From Bacteroidales bacterium (GTDB lineage: Bacteria > Bacteroidota > Bacteroidia > Bacteroidales > WCHB1-69), in assembly GCA_017527945.1 (NCBI GenBank), contig JAFXPL010000049.1, forward strand, positions 1 to 53,070: 53,070 bases of DNA. The letters are read 5' to 3'. Below, one piece after another: positions 15,319 through 26,000 of this stretch. A model generated the notes under the pieces. That model saw nothing but the letters and a program-made list of their open reading frames with translations, made no database searches and was not told where the DNA came from. The position numbers and the translations under genes were made by a program. Each line of letters begins with the position of its first letter. The first letter of the stretch is position 1.

Positions 15319-18168
15319 TTATTTCACAATCGTGATGGAACCATTGAACGTCACGGTCTTGGCCTTTCCTTTATATTGGAAAGAGTAGTAATAGACACCA
15401 TCGGAGAGACCCGTGCCATCGAAGATCTGGCTGCCGGGATAAATGGTGCCGTCTTTGGCGTAGGTATCGTAATTCTTGGCATCATACACCTTCTTGCCCC
15501 AACGGTCGTGGATGAGCAGGCGGTTGTTACGATAGCCGTCAGGATCCTCCAGATTCACGTTGGTGTTCAGATTCTCAATGGCAAACACATCGTTGATGCC
15601 ATCGCCGTTCGGGGTAATTACATTCGGGAAAACGAGGTCCTGCTCAATGACAATCGTGTGCGTGATTTCGCTGGAGCAGCCGGAGTTGCTCTCCACATGC
15701 AGGGTCACATCGTAATCGCCCCAGCTGGTGTAGGTATGCGGTTCAGCAAAGTTCACGGAGTCGATGGTGCCATCGCCGAAGTCCCAATAGAAGCTACCTT
15801 GGCCGCCCGTCACCATGGATTGGTCGGCATAGTTGATGAAGTTCACCACACCGCCGCTCTCGCTCAGCATGGAGATCATGGGGTCGGCCTCAAACTCGGC
15901 TATCGGTTGCGGGTTGACATAAATGGAGTTCCAATAGGCGATGGAATCGACACAGCCGTCCGAAGTCGTCATCTTCATCAGCAACGAATAGGTGCCGGGG
16001 TCGTTGAGTTGGAAGACGGGATCTTTCTGTGTGGAGCTGTATGCCACACGGGAGTTCCCGAAATCATCGAAATCCATAAGATACCACTCGAACTGGGCGT
16101 CTTCCGGGGTTGAATGGTTTTCAATACGCAGGTTCAGCGGCGCACAGCCGTTCAGGTCCGGCATCTCGAAATCAACCACAGGCCGATCGTAAATACCCAC
16201 ATTGATGGTATCCGAACCGACACAGGTCAAGCCAGTCGCATTACTGGAGGTTCTCACCGTCACGACATATTCGCCAGCAGTAAGCACTTCGATATCCGGC
16301 GTGTTGTCACCGGTGTTCCACTCATAGACCGTGGTCTGTCCCTCGGCACCGGCCTGGTCGTAATTCGTCTCCAAAACCGAAATGTCGCCATAGCAGATCT
16401 TGTAATCCTCACCGAGATCCGGTTCAGGATGTCCCACCACCTCCATGTGATTCGTCGTGTCATACACGCAACCCAGCTCGTCCATCACGTAAATGGTGTA
16501 CTCTATGTTGCCTGCGGTATCAGGAATGACCTGCGGACCATTGGCGCCGGGACCTGACACCCATGCGGAATCAACCAAAACCTGGTAAGACCAATCCTGT
16601 GGCAACAGTGCCGGGTCAAGGGCAATTTCCCATTCCGTAAGCCATCCATTATCAACACTCCATCCATCCACGACTTTGATGCTCCAAGTGCCGTTCATCG
16701 GACAGCCAATCAAATTTGCGAAAGAACCCTCTGGGTGGAAGACATTGGTCATGGCTGCTACGTTGGTAGAGTCCATTCGACCATTATTGACATTGGAAGT
16801 TGCATATACATAGTTGGCAGAGTTGTATTGATATCCGTTGTTCGTGTTATTCGACCACACATAGTTCCACGGTGTCCCCATAGGATTGGAATTGGGATCG
16901 CACGTAGAGCCGTTGCTGCCTCCCACGACACCGAAGTCAGCTCCACTGCTTCCTGACGAAAGCCACCCCCACTCACTTTGGGGAATCGAACTCGAACAGC
17001 CTGCATTACTACCGGTTTCATACTTACGGACAATCGAGACATAGTTTCCGTTTGGACATGTCAATGAAATCCAAATATCCCCGACGAAAGAGTGCTCCAT
17101 TTTGACACGGACAAACCAGATGTCGTTCGGTGACTGAATGGTGGCCGTAGGTGAGAAGCTGGTAAATGTCACGGGTGACACATAGGCGCAGCCTGATCCG
17201 CAATCCATACCATCAGGGAGGAATATCGTGTCGTTCACCGAAAGCGCCGTAATCTGCTCGCTTCCGACAGTGTCCGCTTGCACAACGGACAGGTGGTCGT
17301 AGCCCACCGACAAGTCAACCTCCGTCCCAGCACATACCTGCGGAAAGTCCAGCACCTCACGAATAGGGTTGGAAGAGGTCCTGACCCTGAATGTCTGCGG
17401 CACGTAGGATATACAACCTGCACTGTCAGTGATGGATATCGCGACATCATAACCGCGCCCCTCCGGGAAAAAACGGTCAATTTCAGACACTCCGACACTG
17501 TCAAAAGCCTCCCAGCCGAAATCCCAATGAAAAGTGGAGGTGGCGTCATCCTGATGATAGCTGAAATCGTTATCGGGGTAAACACCTTTCACGGCAATAT
17601 GCATGTTATCGTACGGACAAACATCCAAATAGTAATAGCCGTCGGCTTCCAGATGCGGCACCTTCGTGCAGTTAAGCGTGTCCATTACAACTTGCACACG
17701 TTGACACGGGCGAACGCACTCGGTGGTGATAACAAAACCCGCTCCCTGTTCGCTCCCGTCCGACTTAAACCGTATGGTCAGCGAACCATCACTGCGCAAT
17801 GTGGCCGCCACATTGATACTGGTGGCACCGATGGAGTCACAGTTGGTAAAGTATGCCAACAGCATGGAATCCACAGCCACGGGACCGTCATAAAAGAACA
17901 ACGTATCGCCACACGGCAGGTCGAACGACAGCATATCCACGTTAGCCATCACGGCTCCATTGTTTGGATCATTCGAGGAGATGTTTATCGTTACATCCAT
18001 ATTTGGAGAAAAATCTCCGTTCAGACCGCCATCGTCATAAATCGTGAAATTACATCCCGTATAATGAGGCTGGGCAGAGGAGTTCATTAAGATGGTCGTC
18101 TGGGCAGAAACAACTGTCACAAACGAAAAAAGCACCAAAACTGATAATATCTTTTTCATTTTTCCCAT
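15319..18168 (-). CDS. secreted T9SS type B cargo with CUB-like, P-domain-like and PKD domains
   Basis: A 949-residue surface protein (946 if the ATG at 18159 is used). MKKILSVLVLFSFVTVVSAQ is the signal peptide. The first 160 residues resemble a CUB-like fold (CGDTLFFYDGPVAVDS). A PKD-like segment follows, then a proprotein-convertase P-domain-like region (FVRVKMEHSFVGDIWISLTC to NGTWSIKVVDGW). Further PKD repeats come next (FYWDFGDGTIDSVNFAEPHT). The C-terminal 90 residues (FPNVITPNGDGINDVFAIEN, then HDRWGKKVYD) are an unmistakable type B T9SS sorting domain. It lies 18 bp downstream of a small secreted protein gene, so the two are probably cotranscribed. It ends in a strong terminator. The domain mix suggests adhesion or binding; no catalytic site was seen. 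Confidence 0.92.
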   Translation of the reverse strand: MGKMKKILSVLVLFSFVTVVSAQTTILMNSSAQPHYTGCNFTIYDDGGLNGDFSPNMDVTINISSNDPNNGAVMANVDMLSFDLPCGDTLFFYDGPVAVDSMLLAYFTNCDSIGATSINVAATLRSDGSLTIRFKSDGSEQGAGFVITTECVRPCQRVQVVMDTLNCTKVPHLEADGYYYLDVCPYDNMHIAVKGVYPDNDFSYHQDDATSTFHWDFGWEAFDSVGVSEIDRFFPEGRGYDVAISITDSAGCISYVPQTFRVRTSSNPIREVLDFPQVCAGTEVDLSVGYDHLSVVQADTVGSEQITALSVNDTIFLPDGMDCGSGCAYVSPVTFTSFSPTATIQSPNDIWFVRVKMEHSFVGDIWISLTCPNGNYVSIVRKYETGSNAGCSSSIPQSEWGWLSSGSSGADFGVVGGSNGSTCDPNSNPMGTPWNYVWSNNTNNGYQYNSANYVYATSNVNNGRMDSTNVAAMTNVFHPEGSFANLIGCPMNGTWSIKVVDGWSVDNGWLTEWEIALDPALLPQDWSYQVLVDSAWVSGPGANGPQVIPDTAGNIEYTIYVMDELGCVYDTTNHMEVVGHPEPDLGEDYKICYGDISVLETNYDQAGAEGQTTVYEWNTGDNTPDIEVLTAGEYVVTVRTSSNATGLTCVGSDTINVGIYDRPVVDFEMPDLNGCAPLNLRIENHSTPEDAQFEWYLMDFDDFGNSRVAYSSTQKDPVFQLNDPGTYSLLMKMTTSDGCVDSIAYWNSIYVNPQPIAEFEADPMISMLSESGGVVNFINYADQSMVTGGQGSFYWDFGDGTIDSVNFAEPHTYTSWGDYDVTLHVESNSGCSSEITHTIVIEQDLVFPNVITPNGDGINDVFAIENLNTNVNLEDPDGYRNNRLLIHDRWGKKVYDAKNYDTYAKDGTIYPGSQIFDGTGLSDGVYYYSFQYKGKAKTVTFNGSITIVK

Positions 18169-18186
18169 TTTTTCAAGGTTACAAAA

Positions 18187-18639
18187 TTAAAAACCGCATG
18201 ATCTGAGATAGGCTTGAAGCCGGGCGTCGAGTTCCGTTTCCGGTGCCACCACCACATAGTAACCGGCGCGATGCAACGGAAAAATATTCCATCTGTATTT
18301 GTCCTGGGGCAAGTCCCATTTGTATGGATTCAACGCTCCTGTGCGAATAATCTCTTCCTCATCATAGGACATCCCTGCCGGGACATACTGATCCAAAGGT
18401 TTCATTGCCTGTGTATTACCGTCAATAGGTTTCCCGATAACCACAGCTGTATTCACCATGAGGTAATTCATGCTAAGCAGTTCAACAGGATTTGACGTCT
18501 TCATTTGTTCCACCTGCTCGTGTGACAATTGCTCATAAATCATCTCCGAAGGGTAAAAATCGCTCATAGGTATCTGCCTCTGCGCGAACCCGACGAGCAT
18601 CACACTCATCACGACTGTCGTCAATACTAATTTCTTCAT
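18187..18639 (-). CDS. small secreted protein upstream of the T9SS cargo gene
   Basis: I do not recognise a family for this 150-residue protein. It starts with a clear signal peptide (MKKLVLTTVVMSVMLVGFAQ). The mature part of about 130 residues is rich in Met, Tyr and Pro, with no membrane segment and a single cysteine near the end (RSCGF). Segments such as SDFYPSEMIYEQLSHEQVEQ and WDLPQDKYRWNIFPL look like a small folded domain. It ends 18 bp before the start of the large type B cargo gene, so the two are likely cotranscribed. It lacks a sorting tail of its own. It might be a periplasmic partner of the cargo, which is an inference from position only. No promoter box was found upstream. Confidence 0.8.
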   Translation of the reverse strand: MKKLVLTTVVMSVMLVGFAQRQIPMSDFYPSEMIYEQLSHEQVEQMKTSNPVELLSMNYLMVNTAVVIGKPIDGNTQAMKPLDQYVPAGMSYDEEEIIRTGALNPYKWDLPQDKYRWNIFPLHRAGYYVVVAPETELDARLQAYLRSCGF

Positions 18640-18809
18640 ATCGTTAAATTTTAATACTTACTTTTCTTTCTGAAATTCTTGTCCTTCATTGTACTCTGTC
18701 GCATAATCCCCACCGTTTGTTACATTCCACATTCATTTTTTTCAACATTTATCTCGGCAGGAAATCGAAAAACAACATAAATATTTGATTATCAAAATTA
18801 TAAAACCGA

Positions 18810-20021
18810 TTATTCATACAATAGATATTTCGCCCGGATTTCCTTGAACCTATCCAATTCCGGCTGCCAAGAGGCGCGAATCTCCTTCTCTGAGGTACCT
18901 GCAATGATCTGCTTGCGTAGCTGGTCGGTGCCGGCGAGCTTGTCGAAGAAGTTGTTCTTCAGGAAGAACGATGTCTTGTCGGAGCAACTCCAATAAGCAT
19001 CAAGCAGATAGCGAAGTTCAAAGCTGCCGGACGTGTGAGTCTTCCATCGGTCGCCGAGGACAAGCAGACGGCCCCGGCACTCCTGATCCTTGAAAGGAGG
19101 GTTCTCTGACACGCCGGGGATGGCATGAGGGGTGAATCGGTAGTCGCCGGCCTGCATCCCGGGTGCACCGTACATTTCGAATGGGTGCTCAGTGCCACGC
19201 CCTACACTGACATTCGTGCCCTCGAAGAGGCAAAGCGACGGGTAAAGATAGACCGCTTCCGGGGTCTTCAGGTTCGGCGAAGGCGCAACGGGCAGATCAT
19301 AATGCGTCGCATGCGTGTATCCCTCCAGTTTCACGACAGACAGGTCGCACTGCACACCGTTGGCAAGCCACTTCTCGCCGTTGATCATCCGTGCATACTC
19401 CCCTATCGTCATGCCATAGACCACCGGCACGGGGTGCATACCCACGAAGGACTTGTACTGCGGTTCCAGCACCGGCCCATCGACGTAGAAGCCGTTGGGA
19501 TTTGGGCGGTCGAGCACAATGACCCGCACGCCGTTCTCCGCTGCCGCTTCCATCACATAGTGGAGCGTAGAGATGTAGGTGTAGAACCGGCAACCCACAT
19601 CCTGCAGGTCGAAGAGGATGACATCCACATTTTGCAGCTGTTCGGCGGTCGGTTTCTTGTTCTTGCCGTAAAGGGAAACGACGGGAAGGCCCGTTTTCGG
19701 ATCTTTGCCGGAAGCGATGGTCGCACCCGCCTCAGCCTGTCCGCGGAAGCCGTGTTCCGGGCAGAACAGTTTCAACAAATTGACCTTACTTGCAAGGAGC
19801 GTGTCCACCAAATGGGTGTTTCCAACCACAGAAGTCTGGTTTCCGCATAATGCCACACGCTTGCCCGCCAGCTCCGGCAAATAGGTTTCCAACCGCTCCG
19901 CACCGGTCCGCAGACTCGTCTGCGACTCTGGCAGCTGTCCTGAGGCAGGCGCACCCGGCTGCGCACAGGCTGTCGCCATCAAGGCCAGCCACAATACTGT
20001 TATAAGTTGTTTCTTCATCAT
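18810..20021 (-). CDS. namZ: DUF1343 family protein, NamZ-like exo-N-acetylmuramidase
   Basis: A 403-residue member of the DUF1343 family, whose characterised members (NamZ) remove terminal MurNAc from peptidoglycan fragments. The N-terminus ends in ATAC (Cys19), a plausible lipobox, so it may be a lipoprotein. Family signatures visible include VALCGNQTSVVG, FCPEHGFRGQAEAG, LPVVSLYGKNKKP, ILFDLQDVGCRFYTYISTL, VIVLDRPNPNG and VPVVYGMTIGEYARMING. Length is normal. It lies between the small secreted protein gene and the giant surface protein, all on the minus strand, with gaps of about 60-170 bp. The probable role is wall turnover or scavenging. The family is clear; the exact activity is taken from homologues. 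Confidence 0.88.
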   Translation of the reverse strand: MMKKQLITVLWLALMATACAQPGAPASGQLPESQTSLRTGAERLETYLPELAGKRVALCGNQTSVVGNTHLVDTLLASKVNLLKLFCPEHGFRGQAEAGATIASGKDPKTGLPVVSLYGKNKKPTAEQLQNVDVILFDLQDVGCRFYTYISTLHYVMEAAAENGVRVIVLDRPNPNGFYVDGPVLEPQYKSFVGMHPVPVVYGMTIGEYARMINGEKWLANGVQCDLSVVKLEGYTHATHYDLPVAPSPNLKTPEAVYLYPSLCLFEGTNVSVGRGTEHPFEMYGAPGMQAGDYRFTPHAIPGVSENPPFKDQECRGRLLVLGDRWKTHTSGSFELRYLLDAYWSCSDKTSFFLKNNFFDKLAGTDQLRKQIIAGTSEKEIRASWQPELDRFKEIRAKYLLYE

Positions 20022-20043
20022 TTCGATTGTCCAAAGAAAAAGA

Positions 20044-20065
20044 AAGCTACCCTTTCGAGTAGCTT
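20044..20065 (-). terminator. rho-independent terminator of the giant surface protein gene
   Basis: AAGCTAC (20044-20050) pairs with GTAGCTT (20059-20065) across an 8-nt loop, and on the minus strand it is followed by TCTTTTTCTTT. It lies 18 bp past the stop codon, in the gap before the NamZ-like gene. Confidence 0.8.
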
Positions 20066-20083
20066 CTCTTGTTAAGAAGAGGG

Positions 20084-23000
20084 TTATTTTTCAACAACCA
20101 TCTTCTTGGTTAACACTATCTCTTTGTAATGGATGCTGTAGTAATACACTCCGGCGGCAATCGCATTCGTGTTCAGGTCGAAATGGTTATCACCCTGCTC
20201 AGCCTCCTGGGTGTCGGTGTAAATCACCTGTCCCGCAGCATTCGTCACTTCCAAGGTCACCTTGCCGGGTTCCGGCACAGAATACGGGATGCGAGTGACC
20301 GTGATGGACGGGTTCGGTTCGTTTTGTCCGAGATAGACACTGTTCTCCGTCTCATAGTCGTCAATCGAGACATTGGTGCAGGAGAGGGAGCGCTTGGTGT
20401 CGTTAGACGGTTTCTTGTCATTCTCGATGCTCACGGTGGCCTTCACCTCCCAGTTATGGGTGAGGTTCGTCACTACGAATTCATGGGTAGCCGTGTAGAT
20501 TAACGAATCACCAGGCAGCAAGTGCTGCACCACGTGCTCCGTTTCGGTCACAATGTCACTGCCGGTACCCACATTGAACGTGATGTCAAACTCTTCCACA
20601 GCGGAGTTGCCGTTGTTGTAAATAGCCACCACCGGTTGGATGACACTGTTGATTTGCAGGCAAGGGCCGCCGTGGGATTTATCCTCAGGATAGACCACGC
20701 GACTGACTGCCATGTCGGGCTGGCCTATCACCAGGTTGATGTCGTCGATACTGGGATCGATCCTGTACTTCTGACCCGTGACCGTGAAGCGGAGACGGGC
20801 CACCTCGTCGATGGGACCCAGAACGGTGAGATGTTCCAGCCACTCGGCACCGCCGTCTTCCTTGGTCAGCTCGTCAACAGTCTGGTAATATTCGCCAGAG
20901 CCCACTTCCACGCGCATGACGAACTCGGTGTTGGCGGCACCCGCGAAATACTTGTAGAAGTTGAGTTCTGCAGGATAAATATCGGTATAGTGCATATTGA
21001 TACAACCGCTGGTGATAGATGTCCACTTGTTCTGGTTGGTGGTGCTGTTCACGCCACTCACTGAAGCATAACCTCCAAACATCTCAAGGCTGGTGCCTGC
21101 GGAGGTATGATCATGGGCGGGACCACCGCCGAACGCGCTGTTCTGAGATGCGCCTGCTTTCTCCTCCCACTTATAGTTGTTGATATTGGAGGAGGTCAGC
21201 GTCCACTTGACAGGAAGTTCGTAATTGCCCACATCGCCGACCGGGATGAACGGTTCCACGAACGGCAACTGCTCAACGACCATGCTCGTCACTTCCGCAT
21301 CGCTGCCACGGGAATTGTTGGTCAAATACTGGTCACCGTCATAAGTAATTTGGAAATCAACGTGGAAGGTTCCCTGAGCGTTAAGATTCACGTTCGGAAT
21401 CGTGACGGTCATTTCGCTGTTCGGGGCAAGCGTGCCGGATTCCACCGTTTTGGTGTACGTGCCCGTCGTCGCACCAGTCACCGTGGCCGTAATAGTCATC
21501 GGGTTACCCATGCTGAGAGTCTGCGGTTGGGTACCATAGTTCCGGACATTGACCCGGATGTTGGCATTCTGGTCGGGGCAGATGTCGCCCACGGGGTGAA
21601 GCACGCTCGGGATGCCGAGGTCAACCTCCATCGGGACACTGAGCAGCACGGCGTAATCCTCCGTCTCGCCTTCGGCAGTGGCGCTGTTGTTATAGAACGA
21701 GCACGGATCCGTCACGTTGACGGAGGCGCAAATCACGCGCATCCGCGTCAAACCAGCGCTGGCATCCGTGGGGATGTTGACAATCTGCGATGTGACTGCA
21801 TTGGCATCCCCGGCAGGCACAGAGCCGCTGTTCATGATGAGCTCCGTGGCCTCGAATTCGCCGTTACGGTTATAGTCGATGTACGTGCGTTTGAAGACCG
21901 CCTTGGTGTTCGTGGCCGTGAAAGCATGAGTGACGCTAAGCGTATATTCCTGGCCCAAAATCAGTTCCACCGGGGCAACCGTTTGCGTGTAGTCGGTGTA
22001 CATACCATTGCCCGGGGCAGTGGGATGATTCGTGTAGGGAGCGCCGGTACCGTTGTTCAACGCCGCAAGGCTGACGTTGGTGATATGGGCACCCGTGTTC
22101 AACGACAACGGACGCGACTCGCAGGGATCTTCCTTGCTCACATAAATGGTCGTGGTATCGTTCGGATGATAGGTGTCGGAAGTCAGCCCCGTATAGGCTC
22201 TGAGCGGCGTAGCAAAATAGACATCCGTCAGGTCGCAAGGCGTGGTGAAAGTCATCGTGGCAGTAGCACCTGCGGCGATTGAACCCGTGTAGTTCTGGGT
22301 CACCGGCGTGTTGTTGGCCAACTGGTAGTAAACCGGGAAGTTGGAAGCTGCCTGTGAACCGTAGTTTCTGATGGTGACCGTCACATTCTCCGTGGTGGTG
22401 TAGTTGTTGCTTTGCGGCACCGGAGCCGTGATAGCCGTCACACCCACATCGTGCTGCGGCACCGTGGTGTTGATGGTAATGGTGGCCTTCGGCGACTCGC
22501 AAGTGTAGTTCATTTTGAACTTCGTATGGACACGATAGGAAGAGAGCGTGAAGGAAGATGACGCAGTCAGCGCGGTGTTCTGCGCCTTGGTCAGCATCTT
22601 GCGGGTGGGATTCGTCATCTGGTTGTTCGCAAACTTGGGAATCGGGTTGATACCGTAGTTGGTAGCGCAGCTGGCGTTGCCGCAATTATGTTCCAAATAG
22701 AGATAAAGTCCTTCGCCGGCATAGTCGAAGCCGCCGTTGATGGCAAAGCCGACCCAGCCAGTCTGATCGAAGAACATGTCGCCGTCATACACCAGTGTGG
22801 CATTGGATGTTTCCGTAGGCCAGTTGATACTGGTATTGCCCGTGGCGATGTTCTGCGCGTCGGCAGTGTTGGCCAACCAGCACTTCACCGGGATGCCCAC
22901 GCCGTTGGCGTCAGCCGTCAGCAACTGGAAGTAGATGCTGTCGATGCGGCCGCCCGCATTGTTCATGTCTTCCTTGTTGAACAGTATCTTGGCGTATGAA

Positions 23001-26000
23001 TGTCCGTTGGTGAAATTGAACGGGGCACCGTTCGTCTGATTGGAAATGTTGCCTGTGCCGGCCACCACACTGGCATTGAAACCGTTGGATTCGACACGGC
23101 CGCTGTAGTAATAGGTGACAGGGCTGTAAACGGGATCCGTAGTGAAACTGTTTCCTTCCGCGAACGGCTGGCTGTCGCCGGAATTCTCGTAGAAATAGAA
23201 ATGGTTCAGCGTGGAAGTGGAGGGGGTCACCGTCTGCGTGCCACCATAAGGCACGTTGTAAGTGAGTGACTGCGGAGCGGCAGGCAAGGCCGGAATGTAC
23301 ATGGAACCGGTAATCGTGTCGTTCAATCTGTAAACCGGCATCGTGGCATCCGTCGGTGTGGTGTAAATCACATATTGGTAAATACGGTTCTGCGTGGCGG
23401 AACCGAGGTTCAAACCATTGTCAAACGTGATGGTGTTCTGCTGCAACGAAGAAATCGGCGTGCTGATGACGCTCGTTCCATTCACCGTGGCCGAACCCGT
23501 GAAATTGGCGTTCAACGTGAAGGTGCCCGCCGGAATCACGGAGGAAGCCGTAGTGTCTTGGTTGGTGACCTTCACCTGTAGCTGCGGGCTCAACGTGGTG
23601 GCGCATTGGTAGGAAACCGGATATTCCAACTCATCCGTACTCAAATCGTATTGCGGTCTGAAAACGTTGATAATCACCGGGATACGCTTTGTAACACAGT
23701 TACTCTGCTGGGTCTTTCCAGACATCCAGAAGACCACTGTGTCATACAACGGATCGGTCGTCATGTACGGCTCCGCTGTTGTGGTGGTACGAATTGGTGT
23801 GACCTGATCTTCCGTATTGTAGAAATAGTATTGGGTAATGTCGGAAAGTCTGTCGTCCGGCTGGAGGATGGTGTACGGTTGCGTGTAGGAACCGGTATAG
23901 ACGAAGCTTTCAGGCAGATGAGCAGTGCGGGTGGAGGTGAACTGACCCGTGATGGTGTCGTTGCCGCCATAGACCACCGACTCGCCGTTCAGCGTCGTGT
24001 AAATCGTATAGTTGAACGTGATGTTAGCCGTGGGGGCGCTGAACAATTCCGACGGGATGGCGAATTCCACGACCTTGACCTCTTCGGAAGCGAACTCTTC
24101 GGCCACCGTATGCGTGACTTCCGTGCCGTTGAACACAGCGTGAATCACCACCTTGTTGGCCGGAATGGGCGTATTCAGCATATTCTTAACCTGAACCTTG
24201 ATTTTACTCACGGTATCCATCGTGCAATGGTTGCCAGCTTCCGGATAGACCAGCTCCTGGGTCTCCACATCATAGCTCGGAATGTTGGGGACATGGAGAA
24301 CGATCGGCACCTTCTCACTGCCGCACTCTAAGTTAGCCACGGTGAAACGCGCGTTGATACGTTTCGAAACATTGGTGTAAGCTCCCGTCGCCATCTGCGC
24401 CGCAGTGTTGGCCGCCTTCTTTTGGCACTGCACCAAAGAAGGCGTGTTCGTCTGGTTGAACTGAGGATAGCTGTTGGCACCCGTGACATAAACACCGCAG
24501 TTGTTGCACTGGGAGCCCGTGCCCGTGCAGTAGTCGGCACAGTTGGTTTCCATGAAGATTTCCAGGTTGCCGCTGTTGAAGTCGAACGGGGTCAGCATGT
24601 TGAAATAGAACCAACCGGTGTGGTCGAAATAGACACGCTCGTCGAGTACCAGCGTGGCACCCAAGATCTCGTCTTCCCAATTCACCGTCGTCGAGCCGAA
24701 GACATTTTCATCGGTACATTTCATGTAAATTTTCATCGGGATGCCGTCAGCAGCCGTGGCCGTCTGGGCGGTCTTCACATTCACGGCGAAAGAGGTAATC
24801 GTGCCGTGTCCGACTTCCTGCTCCAAATAGAGCATGCGTCCACGGGAGTAACCGTTGGTGAAGGTGAGCGGATCCGTGCCGGAGCCCGTGCCCGTACCCA
24901 CAATCACATCGTCCACCGTTCCAGGGTTGGCATTCACATAGTAGGTAGTGTCAAAATAGATAAGCGGGGTCGTATAGGTGCTGCCATAACTCAGCAGGTT
25001 CCAGGCCTCGTAACCAGCACTCGTGAACCAGCCAAGCACTCCCTGCGGGATGGCAGAAGGCAGCTGGGCGGTCAGCGTGGTGGACTCATGGTAGTTCACA
25101 ATCACTGTGTCTGAGGCTATCGGCATCACCGCCTTGCCCTTGGAAACCACCGTAAGGCCCAACGTGTCGTTGAACGTCAGACGATCCTGGGCCAGCTTCG
25201 TGGACCAAACCTTGACCGCATAGTTGTGGTCAACATCGACCTGATTGTTGGTGAAATCATAAATACTGTTAAACGTGAACACCGTGGTCTCATGGCTGTG
25301 AAGCGTGTCGGTGAAATTCTCCGTCACAACGCTTCCGCCGTTGACCGTGTAGTGCAACTGGATGGGCGGGTAAATATCCGTGGTACCATTGTTCGTGATG
25401 CGCACCTGCAGGTGCTCGTGCCCCAGGTCACAATCGGACACCGGATTGACCAGTTCCAGGACGGCAACATCATGCACATACGGTGTATCGACCACCGCGC
25501 CAAGCATGAAACGTCCGGTCAGCTGCGGTTCATAGTTGCCGTTGTTCAGATAGAAGAAGGTGGAGTCGCGCAACGGAGTCTCCGCCTGTGCACAAAGATA
25601 GTTGCCGTGAGCAAGCATCTCCAAACCGACATAGAACTCACCCGTGGTGTTAGTCAAGGCAAAGTTATGGATCGGAATGATGTTCCAAGCCCCTTGTTGC
25701 AGCGTGCTGAAATCAACCACCTGCGAAGTGGCCAGTATGTTGCCGGAAGCATCGGCCACGAAGGCGCGGAACCCGTTCTCCGGATCGGCGATGTAGGTCT
25801 GGTCGTAATAGTATTTCACGGCCGTGACGGCCAGTTCTTCATTGGTCTTGTATCTCACGCAAGGACGAATAATCGTGTTATAGTCGCCAAGCAGCATCAC
25901 CTCTTGCGTGGTGTCGGCATAGTTGGCCACGTTCTGCGTAGTGACCATGCGCCAGTGCTGGGCATTGTTAATGTTATGCTGGTCATTGGCGCAGCGAACC

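Noticed and set aside
21107..22282. 391-codon frame antisense to the giant surface protein
   Set aside because: It is one of many long plus-strand frames opposite this gene. None has a signal peptide or motif, and the minus strand has a complete signal peptide and sorting tail.
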